From the NCBI RefSeq assembly GCF_047238185.1, contig NZ_JBDFMI010000001.1, forward strand, positions 1,550,001 through 1,614,000: a stretch of DNA of 64,000 nt. Direction: 5' to 3'. The notes beneath the pieces were generated by a model, which was not told where the DNA came from, ran no database searches, and saw only the letters and a list, made by a program, of their open reading frames with translations. The DNA comes from Bacillus_AD sp047238185. Lineage in GTDB: Bacteria; Bacillota; Bacilli; Bacillales; DSM-1321. The translations under genes were made by a program, and so were the position numbers. Numbering within the stretch: position 1 is the first letter of the stretch; each line of letters starts with the position of its first letter. This document shows positions 41,809 through 49,989 of this stretch, piece after piece.

Positions 41809-42276
41809 ATGCATTTAATCATCGGCGGAACTAGCCAAGATGCTGATCGATTGATCGGGAAATTGTTGGAAGATGGAAAACAAGTGATCGTTTTAAACGA
41901 CCTCTCATCAAGTGTGAGAGAAGAAATAAACAAACAAGTGATTTTTATAAAAGGCCACTATACAGATGAGCAAGTGATATCGTTTCTTTTCAGAACATTT
42001 GCTATCAAAAAGGTATATATGTTTACTGCGGATAATAGTATCGGCTTATGCATGGAGGATGCCAAGCGATATTATAATAACCACATTTCCGGGCCTTTCC
42101 GCATCGTGAAAACGATGGCGGAAAATGGAATTCATTCTTTCCATCTATGTGTGTCGGCATTCGAACAGCAGGAGAGTGCCAACCCGTCAATCCGCGAAAA
42201 GGAATTGCTGGAGCAATTGATTAATGACTATTGTCAGGTATATGGTGTCCATTTTTATTCGGGAATACCTGCATAA
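41809..42276 (+). CDS. Short, divergent NAD-epimerase-like protein (GalE N-terminal half)
   Basis: A 155-residue protein that follows the first half of UDP-glucose 4-epimerase: LIIGGT in place of the nucleotide-binding loop, VIVLNDLSSS where GalE has VVVDNLS, and RYYNNHISGPFRIVKTM (Y88-Y89-N90-N91), which is the YYNNN segment. The glycine-rich motif GxxGxxG is lost (GGTSQDADRLI) and the protein ends just after the strand that would lead to the catalytic Ser. It is therefore unlikely to bind NAD normally or to be an active epimerase. The frame has a complete start and stop, GGAGG upstream and a terminator, so it may be expressed with a new role. Confidence 0.6.
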   Translation: MHLIIGGTSQDADRLIGKLLEDGKQVIVLNDLSSSVREEINKQVIFIKGHYTDEQVISFLFRTFAIKKVYMFTADNSIGLCMEDAKRYYNNHISGPFRIVKTMAENGIHSFHLCVSAFEQQESANPSIREKELLEQLINDYCQVYGVHFYSGIPA

Positions 42277-42295
42277 TGGTACGATAGGAAAAAAG

Positions 42296-42328
42296 AAACG
42301 CAGTCCATTTTTAAGGGCTGCGTTTTTT
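42296..42328 (+). terminator. Terminator of the GalE-like gene
   Basis: Stem AACGCAGTCC / GGGCTGCGTT and a T run. Confidence 0.8.
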
Positions 42329-42415
42329 GTATAAAAACATATATGTTTTGTCAAGATATTAATAATTAATTTATGCGGATTTTATTATAAAATGTCACAA
42401 AATAGACAAATAATA

Positions 42416-42429
42416 TGAAACCGCTTTCT
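42416..42429 (+). promoter_or_regulatory. Candidate cre site of the PTS gene
   Basis: TGAAACCGCTTTCT matches TGWAANCGNTNWCA at 13 of 14 positions. It lies upstream of the AT-rich -10 candidates at about 42442-42449. Confidence 0.55.
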
Positions 42430-42458
42430 AGTTAAGTGTGATATATTATCAAAAGCAG

Positions 42459-42472
42459 GTTAACCGCTTAAC
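42459..42472. promoter_or_regulatory. Operator 1 of the PTS gene (LacI-type palindrome)
   Basis: GTTAACCGCTTAAC: arms GTTAA/TTAAC around four bases with a central CG, as in LacI-family sites. Centre is 22 bases from operator 2. Confidence 0.6.
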
Positions 42473-42480
42473 TAAACCAG

Positions 42481-42494
42481 GTTAACTTGTTAAC
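42481..42494. promoter_or_regulatory. Operator 2 of the PTS gene (LacI-type palindrome)
   Basis: GTTAACTTGTTAAC: identical arms to operator 1, two helical turns downstream, close to the ribosome site. The pair suggests cooperative repression by the LacI protein encoded downstream. Confidence 0.6.
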
Positions 42495-42521
42495 TAATTG
42501 GATGGAAAGGAAGAAATGAAT

Positions 42522-44201
42522 ATGTTTAAGTATTTACAACGTATTGGTAAAGCAATCATGCTTCCAATCGCTGCGTTGCCGATTGCCGGTATCTTACTGG
42601 GCGTAGGTGGAGCACTATTAGGTATCGCCAGTTTAGAAAACGCACCCGCTATTTATAACCCGTTGATTTCATTCGTAAACATTGAAGCTGTGAATGGCAT
42701 CTTGACTGTCATGAAAAATGTCGGGGATATTGTGTTTGGTAATCTACCGCTGTTATTCGCTGTTGGGGTAGCGGTTGGTTTAGCAAAAGAAGATAAGGGG
42801 ACAGCAGGTCTTGCTGCAGTTTTCGGTTTCTTTATTATGCATCAGGTTATTTCCACAATCCTTGGTTTGGGATACACTCGATTAGGCCATATCACTCCTG
42901 ATAATGTGGGTGAATATGGTACATATGTTACAACGACTGTCGGTATTTTTACATTGAATATGTCTGTGTTCGGAGGTATCATCACAGGTCTTGTCACATC
43001 CGTATTGCACAACCGTTATTATAATATTAGTTTTAACCCAATGTTTTCATTTTTTGCAGGATCTCGTTTCGTTCCGATCATTACTGCTTTAGTAATGGCA
43101 GTTGTCGGTGCAATCCTTGCGTTTGTCTGGCCGATTGTCCAGGATGGAATAGCCGCTCTTGCCGATGTAGTTAACTCATCAGGCGCTGCAGGAACATTCT
43201 TATACGGATTGATTGAACGTTCCTTAATTCCATTCGGTCTTCACCATGTGTTCTATACTCCATTCTGGTTCTCCTCATTTGTTCAAGCGAATGTAATCAT
43301 CGATGGTGTTCCGACTGTTATCGATGGTGCAAATACAGCTTATTTTGCGCAATTGGGATCGATGAAGGACCTTGTAGGGGCATCTTCATCTACAATGAAC
43401 GAAATTGTAAATGGAACAACTCGTTTCATGGCAGGTAAATTCCCGTTCATGATCTTCGGTCTTGCAGGTGCTGCACTTGCCATGTTTAAAACAGCAAAAC
43501 CAAGCAAGAAAAAACTTGTTGGTTCATTATTGTTCTCAGCTGCAGGGACTGCGGCCATTACAGGTATTACTGAACCGATTGAATTTACATTCCTATTCGT
43601 TGCACCATGGCTGTATGTAGTACACGCACTATTGGCAGGGTTATCATTCATGCTGATGGATATCCTGAATGTCTTCGTCGGTATGACATTCTCAGGAGGG
43701 TTAATCGACTTTACATTATTCGGCCTTCTCCCAGCGGGAGCCGGCGTTCCGACACATTGGTATTACATCATCCTAGTCGGAGTGATTTACTTCTTTATTT
43801 ACTTCTTCCTATTCAAGTTCTTGATTACCAAATTCAACTTGAAAACACCAGGACGCGAGGAAGATGAAGAAGAAACAAAACTATTCACAAAAGCAGATTA
43901 TCAGGAAAAAACAGGCCAAACATCTGCTGACGCTGCGCCTAAAAAAGCAAAATCAGGAAATGATGAACTTCGGGAAATTGCTCCTCTTGTATTGGCAGCG
44001 CTGGGAGGCAGTGAAAACATCGAAAATATCGATGCTTGTATTACCCGCCTTCGTGTAGAAGTGAAGGATGCAAAAGTGGTAGATAAAAATGAATTGAAAA
44101 AGCTGGGAGCAGCAGGGGTTCTAGAAATCTCAGGTGGTGTCCAAGCAATTTTCGGCGGTAAATCCGATACACTTAAGAATTATATTAAAGAAATTATGTA
44201 A
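42522..44201 (+). CDS. PTS sugar transporter, fused IIC and IIB (glucose/maltose/GlcNAc class), no IIA
   Basis: A 559-residue membrane protein. The IIC domain (about 1-425) starts MFKYLQRIGKAIMLPIAALPIAGILL and contains the EIIC loop with GLIERSLIPFGLHHVFYTPFW and GITEPIEFTFLFVAPWLY. After an acidic/Lys-rich linker the IIB domain (about 480-559) holds the phosphorylated Cys in NIDACITRLRVEVKD. There is no IIA domain, so phosphate must come from a IIA made elsewhere. Sugar class is not decided by sequence alone; alpha-glucosides and glucose are the main options. The ATG at 42522 fits family N-termini; ATG 42516 is possible. A cre-like site and two palindromes precede it. Confidence 0.9.
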   Translation: MFKYLQRIGKAIMLPIAALPIAGILLGVGGALLGIASLENAPAIYNPLISFVNIEAVNGILTVMKNVGDIVFGNLPLLFAVGVAVGLAKEDKGTAGLAAVFGFFIMHQVISTILGLGYTRLGHITPDNVGEYGTYVTTTVGIFTLNMSVFGGIITGLVTSVLHNRYYNISFNPMFSFFAGSRFVPIITALVMAVVGAILAFVWPIVQDGIAALADVVNSSGAAGTFLYGLIERSLIPFGLHHVFYTPFWFSSFVQANVIIDGVPTVIDGANTAYFAQLGSMKDLVGASSSTMNEIVNGTTRFMAGKFPFMIFGLAGAALAMFKTAKPSKKKLVGSLLFSAAGTAAITGITEPIEFTFLFVAPWLYVVHALLAGLSFMLMDILNVFVGMTFSGGLIDFTLFGLLPAGAGVPTHWYYIILVGVIYFFIYFFLFKFLITKFNLKTPGREEDEEETKLFTKADYQEKTGQTSADAAPKKAKSGNDELREIAPLVLAALGGSENIENIDACITRLRVEVKDAKVVDKNELKKLGAAGVLEISGGVQAIFGGKSDTLKNYIKEIM

Positions 44202-44219
44202 CCAAGCATAACGCCAACG

Positions 44220-44250
44220 AAATGAGCAAGGGCAACCTTGCTCATTTTCT
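44220..44250 (+). terminator. Terminator between the PTS gene and the LacI gene
   Basis: Stem AATGAGCAAGG / CCTTGCTCATT, GCAA loop, T-rich tail. Confidence 0.85.
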
Positions 44251-44317
44251 ATTTACAAATCAAGATATTTAAACGACAATAATAAGAATGAGCAGTCTTT
44301 ATCTTGGAGGAGTGAAA

Positions 44318-45544
44318 GTGAACACAAGGAAAATCACAATAAAAGATGTCGCGCAAAGAGCCAATGTATCTAAAGCAACAGTATCTTATGTTCTGAATGG
44401 TGTGGACAAGGTATCGGAGGAAACGAGACAGCGTGTGTTGAAAGCCATTGATGAATTAGGGTATGTTCCGAGTACTACTGCAAGAGCATTGGCTAAAAAC
44501 ACCTCCAAGCCAATAGCCAGGAATGATTCTTCAGAAATGAAAGAAACCCTGCCTTTTTATCAGGAATTCATGGATTCTTTCATTCAAAACAAAGTAGGTA
44601 AGGTCCCATCTGAACTAAAACACAAACTGTTAAAGACGATTGGAGAATGGGGATATATCCCCAGCAGCATGCTGAATCAAATAATCGAGCCAAGGCGCAA
44701 TATGATTGCCCTTTTCATGGAAATGGAACGGGATTACCGCTATTCCATACAAAAAGAAAATCCCTTTTATCAGGAATTCATTTCTTCTGTTGAGCATGCG
44801 GTCCAAGAAATAGACCTTAGCGTCCGTGTCTATAATTCAAATGATTTTAATCTATATGAAGAAATCTTTTCGTCAACGGCTTTTCTGGGAGTAATTGTAG
44901 TAGGAAAACTGCCAGTCCATTTATCGTTAAAATTAAAGGAATTGAAAGTGCCTGTCGTCATTGTCGATGAATACCAGTACCATAGTTCTTTTACAACGAT
45001 CACGTCAGATGACCAAAAGGGTGCTTATGATAGCATCGAATATTTAATATTAAAAGGCCATAAGAAAATTGCATTTGTGGGCTGCGAAACAGAAATGGGC
45101 AATTTTATCGATAAACGGATCGCTGGGTATAAACACGCAATGGAAGCATATCATTTGCCGTTTAGTAATGAAGACATTTACTTATCGGAAGTGGCTTACA
45201 GTTATGAAGAAGGCATACGATTAGCCAGCAGGATCATTTCGTCGGGACGGAGCTATCACGCTGTATTCTGCACATCCGATATCATGGCCATCGGTTTGAT
45301 GAAAGGTTTTATGAAACAAGGCTTCCAAGTGCCTGATAATATTTCTATCATGGGATATGATAATATACAATTTAGTAAATATAGCAATCCGGAGCTGACG
45401 ACTGTCGACCAAAATATTTTTCTGAAAGCTGAAACTGCGGTTACGTTAATCCACAGGAAAGCTAAGGGCGAGCATGTCAAAGAGGAATATATACTGCCCG
45501 TTTCCATAGTCGAAAGGGAGTCGGTAAGCAGCCGGACAGACTAA
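44318..45544 (+). CDS. LacI-family transcriptional regulator with an internal duplication
   Basis: A 408-residue regulator, about 70 residues longer than usual. The HTH is normal (ITIKDVAQRANVSKATVSYVLNG, then VSEETRQRVLKAIDELGYVPS). The segment from the hinge helix into the start of the ligand domain appears twice: VSEETRQRVLKAIDELGY / VPSELKHKLLKTIGEWGY and LPFYQEFMDSF / NPFYQEFISSV. The second copy continues into an intact ligand-binding domain (IALFMEMERDYRYSIQ ... SIMGYDNIQFSKYSNPELTTV). The GTG at 44318 follows GGAGGAG and gives a protein starting MNTRKITIKDV. It probably controls the upstream PTS gene through the GTTAA-N4-TTAAC pair. Confidence 0.9.
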   Translation: MNTRKITIKDVAQRANVSKATVSYVLNGVDKVSEETRQRVLKAIDELGYVPSTTARALAKNTSKPIARNDSSEMKETLPFYQEFMDSFIQNKVGKVPSELKHKLLKTIGEWGYIPSSMLNQIIEPRRNMIALFMEMERDYRYSIQKENPFYQEFISSVEHAVQEIDLSVRVYNSNDFNLYEEIFSSTAFLGVIVVGKLPVHLSLKLKELKVPVVIVDEYQYHSSFTTITSDDQKGAYDSIEYLILKGHKKIAFVGCETEMGNFIDKRIAGYKHAMEAYHLPFSNEDIYLSEVAYSYEEGIRLASRIISSGRSYHAVFCTSDIMAIGLMKGFMKQGFQVPDNISIMGYDNIQFSKYSNPELTTVDQNIFLKAETAVTLIHRKAKGEHVKEEYILPVSIVERESVSSRTD

Positions 45545-45577
45545 AAAGAGCATTTCCTATAGGAATTGCTCTTTTTA
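45543..45577 (+). terminator. Terminator of the LacI gene
   Basis: Stem AAAAAGAGCA-TTTCC / GGAAT-TGCTCTTTTT, TATA loop. Confidence 0.85.
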
Positions 45578-45690
45578 GCTCAAATGAAGGGCGAGCCTTT
45601 ATCTATGGTTCTTTATGGAAAGGGAGTATTTCGTTTTATAAATGGGTAATAAAGAAGTACCATTACAGAAATGATCAGGAGGGGTATGGA

Positions 45691-45882
45691 ATGAATAACT
45701 GGATTAAGATTGCCATCGGTTTAGTCATCTTATTGATCGTGCTCAGTATTATCGGCGCAGTCACTCATGTTTTAGCTGGACTGGTTTCATTAGTGTTAAA
45801 ACTGGCCATTTTTATTATATGTATATGGGCAGTCATTTGGCTGATCCAAAAGCTGCGAGGAAAGAATAGCCAACAACATTGA
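45691..45882 (+). CDS. Small membrane protein, 63 aa
   Basis: Two hydrophobic helices (about 5-25 and 28-52) and a basic tail (KLRGKNSQQH). Family not recognised. AGGAGGGG lies before the ATG and a perfect 14-bp terminator follows, so it is a real single-gene unit. Confidence 0.65.
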   Translation: MNNWIKIAIGLVILLIVLSIIGAVTHVLAGLVSLVLKLAIFIICIWAVIWLIQKLRGKNSQQH

Positions 45883-45901
45883 ATGAGGGACTTGCATTTG
45901 T

Positions 45902-45937
45902 AAAAAAGGAAAGCGGTACGTATCGCTTTCCTTTTTT
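45902..45937 (+). terminator. Terminator of the 63-aa gene
   Basis: Perfect 14-bp stem AAAAAAGGAAAGCG / CGCTTTCCTTTTTT with an eight-base loop. Confidence 0.88.
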
Positions 45938-46150
45938 AGAGTTAAGAAAGTATAGAATTTTGAGCTGGAAGAGGTTACCAAACTCGCCATCTGCCGTGTT
46001 CACGCTATTATCCGCTCTTTTTGAAAATCAAAAAACCGATTTATCAAGGTTAGTCCCTGTGTAGCGCATAGCCTCTTTGTGCTGAAGTCAAATCAAGAAG
46101 GACGGTCAACATAAAAAAGGGCAGATGGCGGTTTATCTCAGAGGAAAGAA

Positions 46151-46534
46151 TTATTTTTCCTCTTCATTAAACCATAAGGGATCCTGATTATCGACTTCAC
46201 CATTATAGTTAATGAGTATTTCTTCACCTTGCTTAATATCGCGATAGGCAAAAAAATTAAAAGTGTGTTGGTCAAAATTGATTTCATAAGTTGCGTTTGG
46301 CTCGTACGAATGATTAAACAGCATGCCATATCCTAAAAGGATAGCAGAATGGTTAATGCCATATTCAAATGCGTAATCGGCGAGCAGCGTTTTTTCTATG
46401 TGGACGTGTTCTTCATTTGGATAGGGAAGAACCGGTGCTTCGTGCAACAATTCGCCTTTCTTGATGTCGCGCTTAGCGAAGACACCTCTATTTAATTCCC
46501 CGTTGCTAAGTGTTGATGTTTTTATTTCGATCAT
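46151..46534 (-). CDS. Small SET-domain protein, 127 aa
   Basis: A compact SET-fold protein. It starts with RGVFAKRDIKKGELLHEAPVL, contains the catalytic-fold motif GYGMLFNHSYEPNATYE (the NHS-PN element) and ends EEILINYNGE, the C-terminal SET knot. Lysine methyltransferase activity is the family role in eukaryotes; bacterial small SET proteins are mostly uncharacterised and the target is unknown. An AGAGGAAA/TTTCCTCT dyad at the 3' end (about 46139-46166) may act as terminator. Confidence 0.85.
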   Translation of the reverse strand: MIEIKTSTLSNGELNRGVFAKRDIKKGELLHEAPVLPYPNEEHVHIEKTLLADYAFEYGINHSAILLGYGMLFNHSYEPNATYEINFDQHTFNFFAYRDIKQGEEILINYNGEVDNQDPLWFNEEEK

Positions 46535-46674
46535 TACTTTTCACCTGCTCAATCTTTGACGTTATAGTACAAGATTGCCAGTATAAAGAAAGAAAAGCAA
46601 ATCATTTTTTAATTTTTTTCTGGAAATGGTTTATTTTTGTGGAAAACGGATATATTAAAAGTGATACTAGTTAT

Positions 46675-46725
46675 CAAAAAAGCAGCCATCCTTTACTTCA
46701 ACCGTGGGGACGGCTGTTTTTTTGT
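46675..46725 (-). terminator. Terminator downstream of the GNAT remnant
   Basis: Stem AGCAGCC / GGCTGTT region (46680-46722) with T runs on both strands; the minus-strand copy ends the gene at 46728. Confidence 0.65.
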
Positions 46726-46727
46726 TT

Positions 46728-47210
46728 TTAAATATAGGAAGATTGTGACATACAGTAGCATTCTGCATCTTCATACGTTTGATTGATAAACAAATGGTCC
46801 TTCAAGTGGGCTTCCCATGCCAATCCCGCCTTTTTCAGGACAGCAATTGTAGCTTTATTTTTTGAAAGGGCAATTGCCTCTATTTTATGTAGCGTCAGGG
46901 ATTCAAAGCCTATCGTTAACAATTGATTCACTGCATCAGCAGCATAGCCCCTCCCCCCAAAGCGGGAACCAATCCAATATCCCAAATCACCTTTTTTCTG
47001 TGTTTCATGAATTCTCAACGCAATCGTGCCAGCCAGTATACCGCTCCCTTTTTCGATAACAGCGAATGGATATTCTTTCCCGGAAGTAATCAGTCCAGGA
47101 TGAGAAGCAATCCATTCCTTGGCAAGAGTTTGTGGGTATGGATGGGACAACTGAATGATGTCAGCCACTTTATAATCATTCGCTAATTGATGCAGCAGCG
47201 GTACGGCATC
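46728..47210 (-). pseudogene. GNAT acetyltransferase (RimJ/RimL type) with a lost N-terminus
   Basis: From residue DAVPLLHQLANDY onward the frame matches a RimL-like acetyltransferase, with GDLGYWIGSRFGGRGYAADAV as the acetyl-CoA motif and SLTLHKIEAIALSKNKATIAVLKKAG after it. A TAA lies directly before the DAVPLL codons (47211-47213) and the usual N-terminal strand is missing; upstream sequence contains METQKLLL in a different frame, interrupted by a TAG. A GTG at 47168 could start a 146-residue fragment but has no ribosome site. I infer a 5'-decayed gene. Confidence 0.6.
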
Positions 47211-47434
47211 TTATTTATTGGGAATTTTGTGTTGGTTTGCTATCGAGTGTTATATAATGCTACAATAAGAGTTTTTGTGTTTCCATAAATCGGAACTTTT
47301 GAAGGTGATGAATTGGGATCGATAATAGGAAAATTATGCTGTTATGCTGGGGGTACTTATAAACACTTCAATGCTTGCGCAAAAAAGGAATCAACATAGA
47401 CGTGATTTTGGGAAAGTAGGGAGTACAGGACCTT

Positions 47435-47551
47435 ATGGAATTGGAAGGTTTTATCTTAATAAGTAAAGTGCTGCCGAATAAGTGGATAAAGCATTTCGTC
47501 TTATTATTTGGCTATACGGCTATTTGTATAGGCCTGCTAATGATTTGGTGA
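47435..47551 (+). CDS. Possible small membrane protein, 38 aa
   Basis: Hand-translated frame with one hydrophobic helix (HFVLLFGYTAICIGLLMIW) at its C-terminus. AGGGAG lies 11 bases before the ATG. No family recognised; the rest of the 47.2-47.6 kb stretch shows no other gene. Confidence 0.35.
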   Translation: MELEGFILISKVLPNKWIKHFVLLFGYTAICIGLLMIW

Positions 47552-47634
47552 AAAACTAGCAGACGGAAATCTATAAGACCTAGTGCGATCAATAAAAGGG
47601 ATTCCATCTGCTTATCAGTTCGGGGGAGCATGCA

Positions 47635-47793
47635 TCATGTCTTTTTCATATTGATGCCGGTTGCCAAAGCTTCCGAAAGAAGACCGATATCACTTTGAAT
47701 AGCTTGCTTGATATCTTGATCTTGGCAATGATAAAAGTCAATGACCAAGCGGTTCAATTCTCTGATAAATAAAGTACACTCAATTAATTCCAT
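47635..47793 (-). CDS. Small protein, 52 aa; paralogue of the gene at 58144-58290
   Basis: Found by hand translation. It has two predicted amphipathic helices: LFIRELNRLVIDFY, then a CQDQ turn and IKQAIQSDIGLLSEAL. Over 39 residues it aligns without gaps to the product at 58144-58290 with 17 identities (pattern E..LF..EL..LV...Y.C.D......I..DI.L..EAL). AAAGGTGG lies before the ATG. Helix 1 faintly recalls the SQELD helix of Spo0E-type phosphatases, but the key SQELD residues are absent. Function unknown. Confidence 0.6.
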   Translation of the reverse strand: MELIECTLFIRELNRLVIDFYHCQDQDIKQAIQSDIGLLSEALATGINMKKT

Positions 47794-47969
47794 TTTGGCA
47801 CCACCTTTCTAAGGAGTTTTTTTACGTGTAATGAATATGTATATCTATTGCCAACTATCACGTTATGTAAACGAGTATAATTTTTCCGGCTATTAAAATA
47901 CAGGTTTAAATTCCTATTTTGGCCATTTGGAAAAGGTCATGATTCAAATGTAAACGGCTAAACTAAGCA

Positions 47970-48015
47970 AAAAGGAAAACGACCCGAAAACAATGTGCCA
48001 TTCGGTCGTTTTCCT
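47970..48015 (-). terminator. Terminator of the minus-strand gene at 48019
   Basis: Perfect 13-bp stem AAGGAAAACGACC / GGTCGTTTTCCTT, 19-base loop; read on the minus strand it ends in CCTTTTTGC. Confidence 0.82.
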
Positions 48016-48018
48016 TTA

Positions 48019-48189
48019 TTATTTTGTTGGAAGCAAAGTGCTTACAATTAGATAAGCAACGAGTGTAATGATTATACTTTCTAAATAGGGATGCCTTTTT
48101 TTCTTTTTGGGGCTGTCTGATAGTTGGATTGTCCGAAACGTTCCGTAAACAATTCCTAAAAATACAGAAATAATTAATGAAATAGACAT
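48019..48189 (-). CDS. Small membrane protein, 56 aa
   Basis: Two membrane helices (MSISLIISVFLGIVYG and IIITLVAYLIVSTLL) joined by a basic loop (DSPKKKKRH). The first in-frame ATG (48201) abuts the AAAGG ribosome site, so the ATG at 48189 is preferred, though its spacing is long. Family not recognised. Confidence 0.55.
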   Translation of the reverse strand: MSISLIISVFLGIVYGTFRTIQLSDSPKKKKRHPYLESIIITLVAYLIVSTLLPTK

Positions 48190-48292
48190 AGAAGCAACCA
48201 TCCTTTCTCTTTCTATTATAATCGTACCATAATGTTAGTTAAAAGATGGAATAGAAGAGCGGATAAGCGCCTTTTTTCGATAAATACGGTTA

Positions 48293-48940
48293 TTAAAGCC
48301 AGTAAAGCTCCTTTAGTACGGTTATTATTTCTTCTTCACTAAGCTGAAAGTGTTTTTTGACAGCATTCAGAATAACTGCTTTATCTTTGGATGGGTTGGA
48401 ATAGAACCCGTTTACTGTGATAACTGAATGGATTCTAACAAAATAATCGAATACTTCTTGCTTTGAATATCCAGTAGACACTTTTTGTTTAGCAATCGTT
48501 TCCAATTGATTCACATAATTAGGCGAGAGAATAGAAGAATCAATGACAGCATTATTTACATATAGATTCTCTTCATTACGATAGGAGTAAAGATAGCGGT
48601 TTTCATCATCATAGGCATTTATTTTGTATCGGATATTCAATGAGCCGATCGTATTGAATTTCAAGTGCAGCCTTCTGTACCCGTTTCGTATTATCCAGTA
48701 TTTTTGTTCATCGCTTAATGAATGGAATGCCTTGGTCAATTCAATATTTAATGTCAACTCCAAAAATTTTTGCTTATTTTTCCTTGTGTATGTAAGATTT
48801 TTGATGAATTCAGAATCATATTGGCTATATTCAAGAAATTTTTGGATGATGGGTTCCATTTTATTGCTATCTTGTTGATTTAAAATAAAGGAAATAAAAA
48901 AGATATACAGGACAAATAATACATATTTAGTGGTTTTCAT
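48293..48940 (-). CDS. Hypothetical exported or membrane-anchored protein, 215 aa
   Basis: An N-terminal hydrophobic segment (YVLFVLYIFFISFIL, residues 6-20) acts as signal or anchor, without a lipobox. The rest is a hydrophilic domain, with many Tyr and Asn residues (for example LHLKFNTIGSLNIRYKINAYDDENR) and a helical C-terminus (KKHFQLSEEEIITVLKELYWL). AAAAGGAACC precedes the ATG. I do not recognise the family. Confidence 0.55.
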   Translation of the reverse strand: MKTTKYVLFVLYIFFISFILNQQDSNKMEPIIQKFLEYSQYDSEFIKNLTYTRKNKQKFLELTLNIELTKAFHSLSDEQKYWIIRNGYRRLHLKFNTIGSLNIRYKINAYDDENRYLYSYRNEENLYVNNAVIDSSILSPNYVNQLETIAKQKVSTGYSKQEVFDYFVRIHSVITVNGFYSNPSKDKAVILNAVKKHFQLSEEEIITVLKELYWL

Positions 48941-49163
48941 GTCGGTTCCTTTTCAAGTCTACTTGGATGTTATTTATTTTAAATGAATTATCCTTAAAAC
49001 AAATAATAATAGTTCTTTCAGAAAATTCCTTTGTATATGTTGTATGGAAATACTGTCAAATAAGCGTTATATGATTAGTAAAATACAAAAAAACTCATTT
49101 GTGGTAATATTAGATATACTAGATTGGACAATGAGTATCGAACAGAAGATAGGTGGGGGATGG

Positions 49164-49700
49164 ATGAAAAAGAAAAAACGGGTGTTGACGCTCATTATAG
49201 TTTGTTTTGCGATTGCTCTTGGCATTGGAGTATACTTTGCCATTCATTATATCGATCAATCAGATTCTGCTACTTCAAAAAAAGGCATTGATTTCTCGTC
49301 CGTTAGCAAGGAAACGGCAAAACGTCTGCAAAAAGAAAATGACCGTTCACAAACATCCTTCGAACAAATGAATGAAGAGTCAAGTGAAGAAAGAATTGTT
49401 GAAGCCATGCATAAGATGTCCCATCAAAAAGTTGAAGCTAACACTAAATGGGGTGCTTTACAGATGAATGAAGCCAATATAAACGAAATTGCGAATATAT
49501 TGGCCAATACTAAAACGAGTCTGCCCCATAAAGAACAGCTGGAACGGATTATCGAAAAATGGAAATCCGGGGATTTTTCTAGCGCTGATAAAGACCATAA
49601 TTATATTTGGAAGTTGCAGGACGGCAATATTGGAAAAGCAACAGGAGTGTTATCGGCAGAGGAAGAACAAGAATTTATAAAAGCAAATTTTGATAATTAA
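49164..49700 (+). CDS. DUF6241-like membrane-anchored protein, 178 aa
   Basis: An N-terminal helix (VLTLIIVCFAIALGIGVYFAI) anchors an outside domain. The C-terminal half has the pattern MHKMSHQKVEANTKWG, then KWKSGDFSSADKDHNYIWKL and GKATGVLSAEEEQEFI, which I associate with the Bacillus DUF6241 family; function unknown. The frame is open upstream, but AGGTGGGGG four bases before the ATG at 49164 sets the start. Confidence 0.65.
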   Translation: MKKKKRVLTLIIVCFAIALGIGVYFAIHYIDQSDSATSKKGIDFSSVSKETAKRLQKENDRSQTSFEQMNEESSEERIVEAMHKMSHQKVEANTKWGALQMNEANINEIANILANTKTSLPHKEQLERIIEKWKSGDFSSADKDHNYIWKLQDGNIGKATGVLSAEEEQEFIKANFDN

Positions 49701-49776
49701 CGGGTATGGTTCCTTTTGTAAAAAGTACTTATTGGTATCTTAAATGGATGAAGAATGGTGAATCGGGGTGCAAGCC

Positions 49777-49950
49777 ATGATAAATGCAGGATTGATCCGT
49801 GCGCTTTTTACTGCATTTTTGTTCAGTGAGTTATATTTAGTATTCATGCATGGTGTTTTAAAGGACTGGCCGCATATGTGGATTTCACTCGTTGGCTCCC
49901 TATTCTATGCCGGGTTGGTTGAAAGGCTGCCAAAGAATGATGAAGACTAG
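49777..49950 (+). CDS. Small membrane protein, 57 aa
   Basis: Two hydrophobic segments (IRALFTAFLFSELYLVFM and WISLVGSLFYAGLV) and an acidic tail. CGGGGTG six bases before the ATG at 49777 supports it over the GTG at 49768. It ends at a shared terminator. Family not recognised. Confidence 0.55.
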   Translation: MINAGLIRALFTAFLFSELYLVFMHGVLKDWPHMWISLVGSLFYAGLVERLPKNDED

Positions 49951-49983
49951 CAAAAGCGTGTATATGCCATACACGCTTTTGCT
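49950..49983. terminator. Bidirectional terminator
   Basis: Stem AGCAAAAGCGTGTAT / ATACACGCTTTTGCT with a short ATGCC loop, between two convergent small genes. Confidence 0.88.
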
Positions 49984-49989
49984 CTTTCT

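Noticed and set aside
47635..47793. Calling the 52-aa and 48-aa paralogues Spo0E-family phosphatases
   Set aside because: The SQELD signature is missing and the helix order differs; only size and a general ELxxLVxxxY pattern agree.
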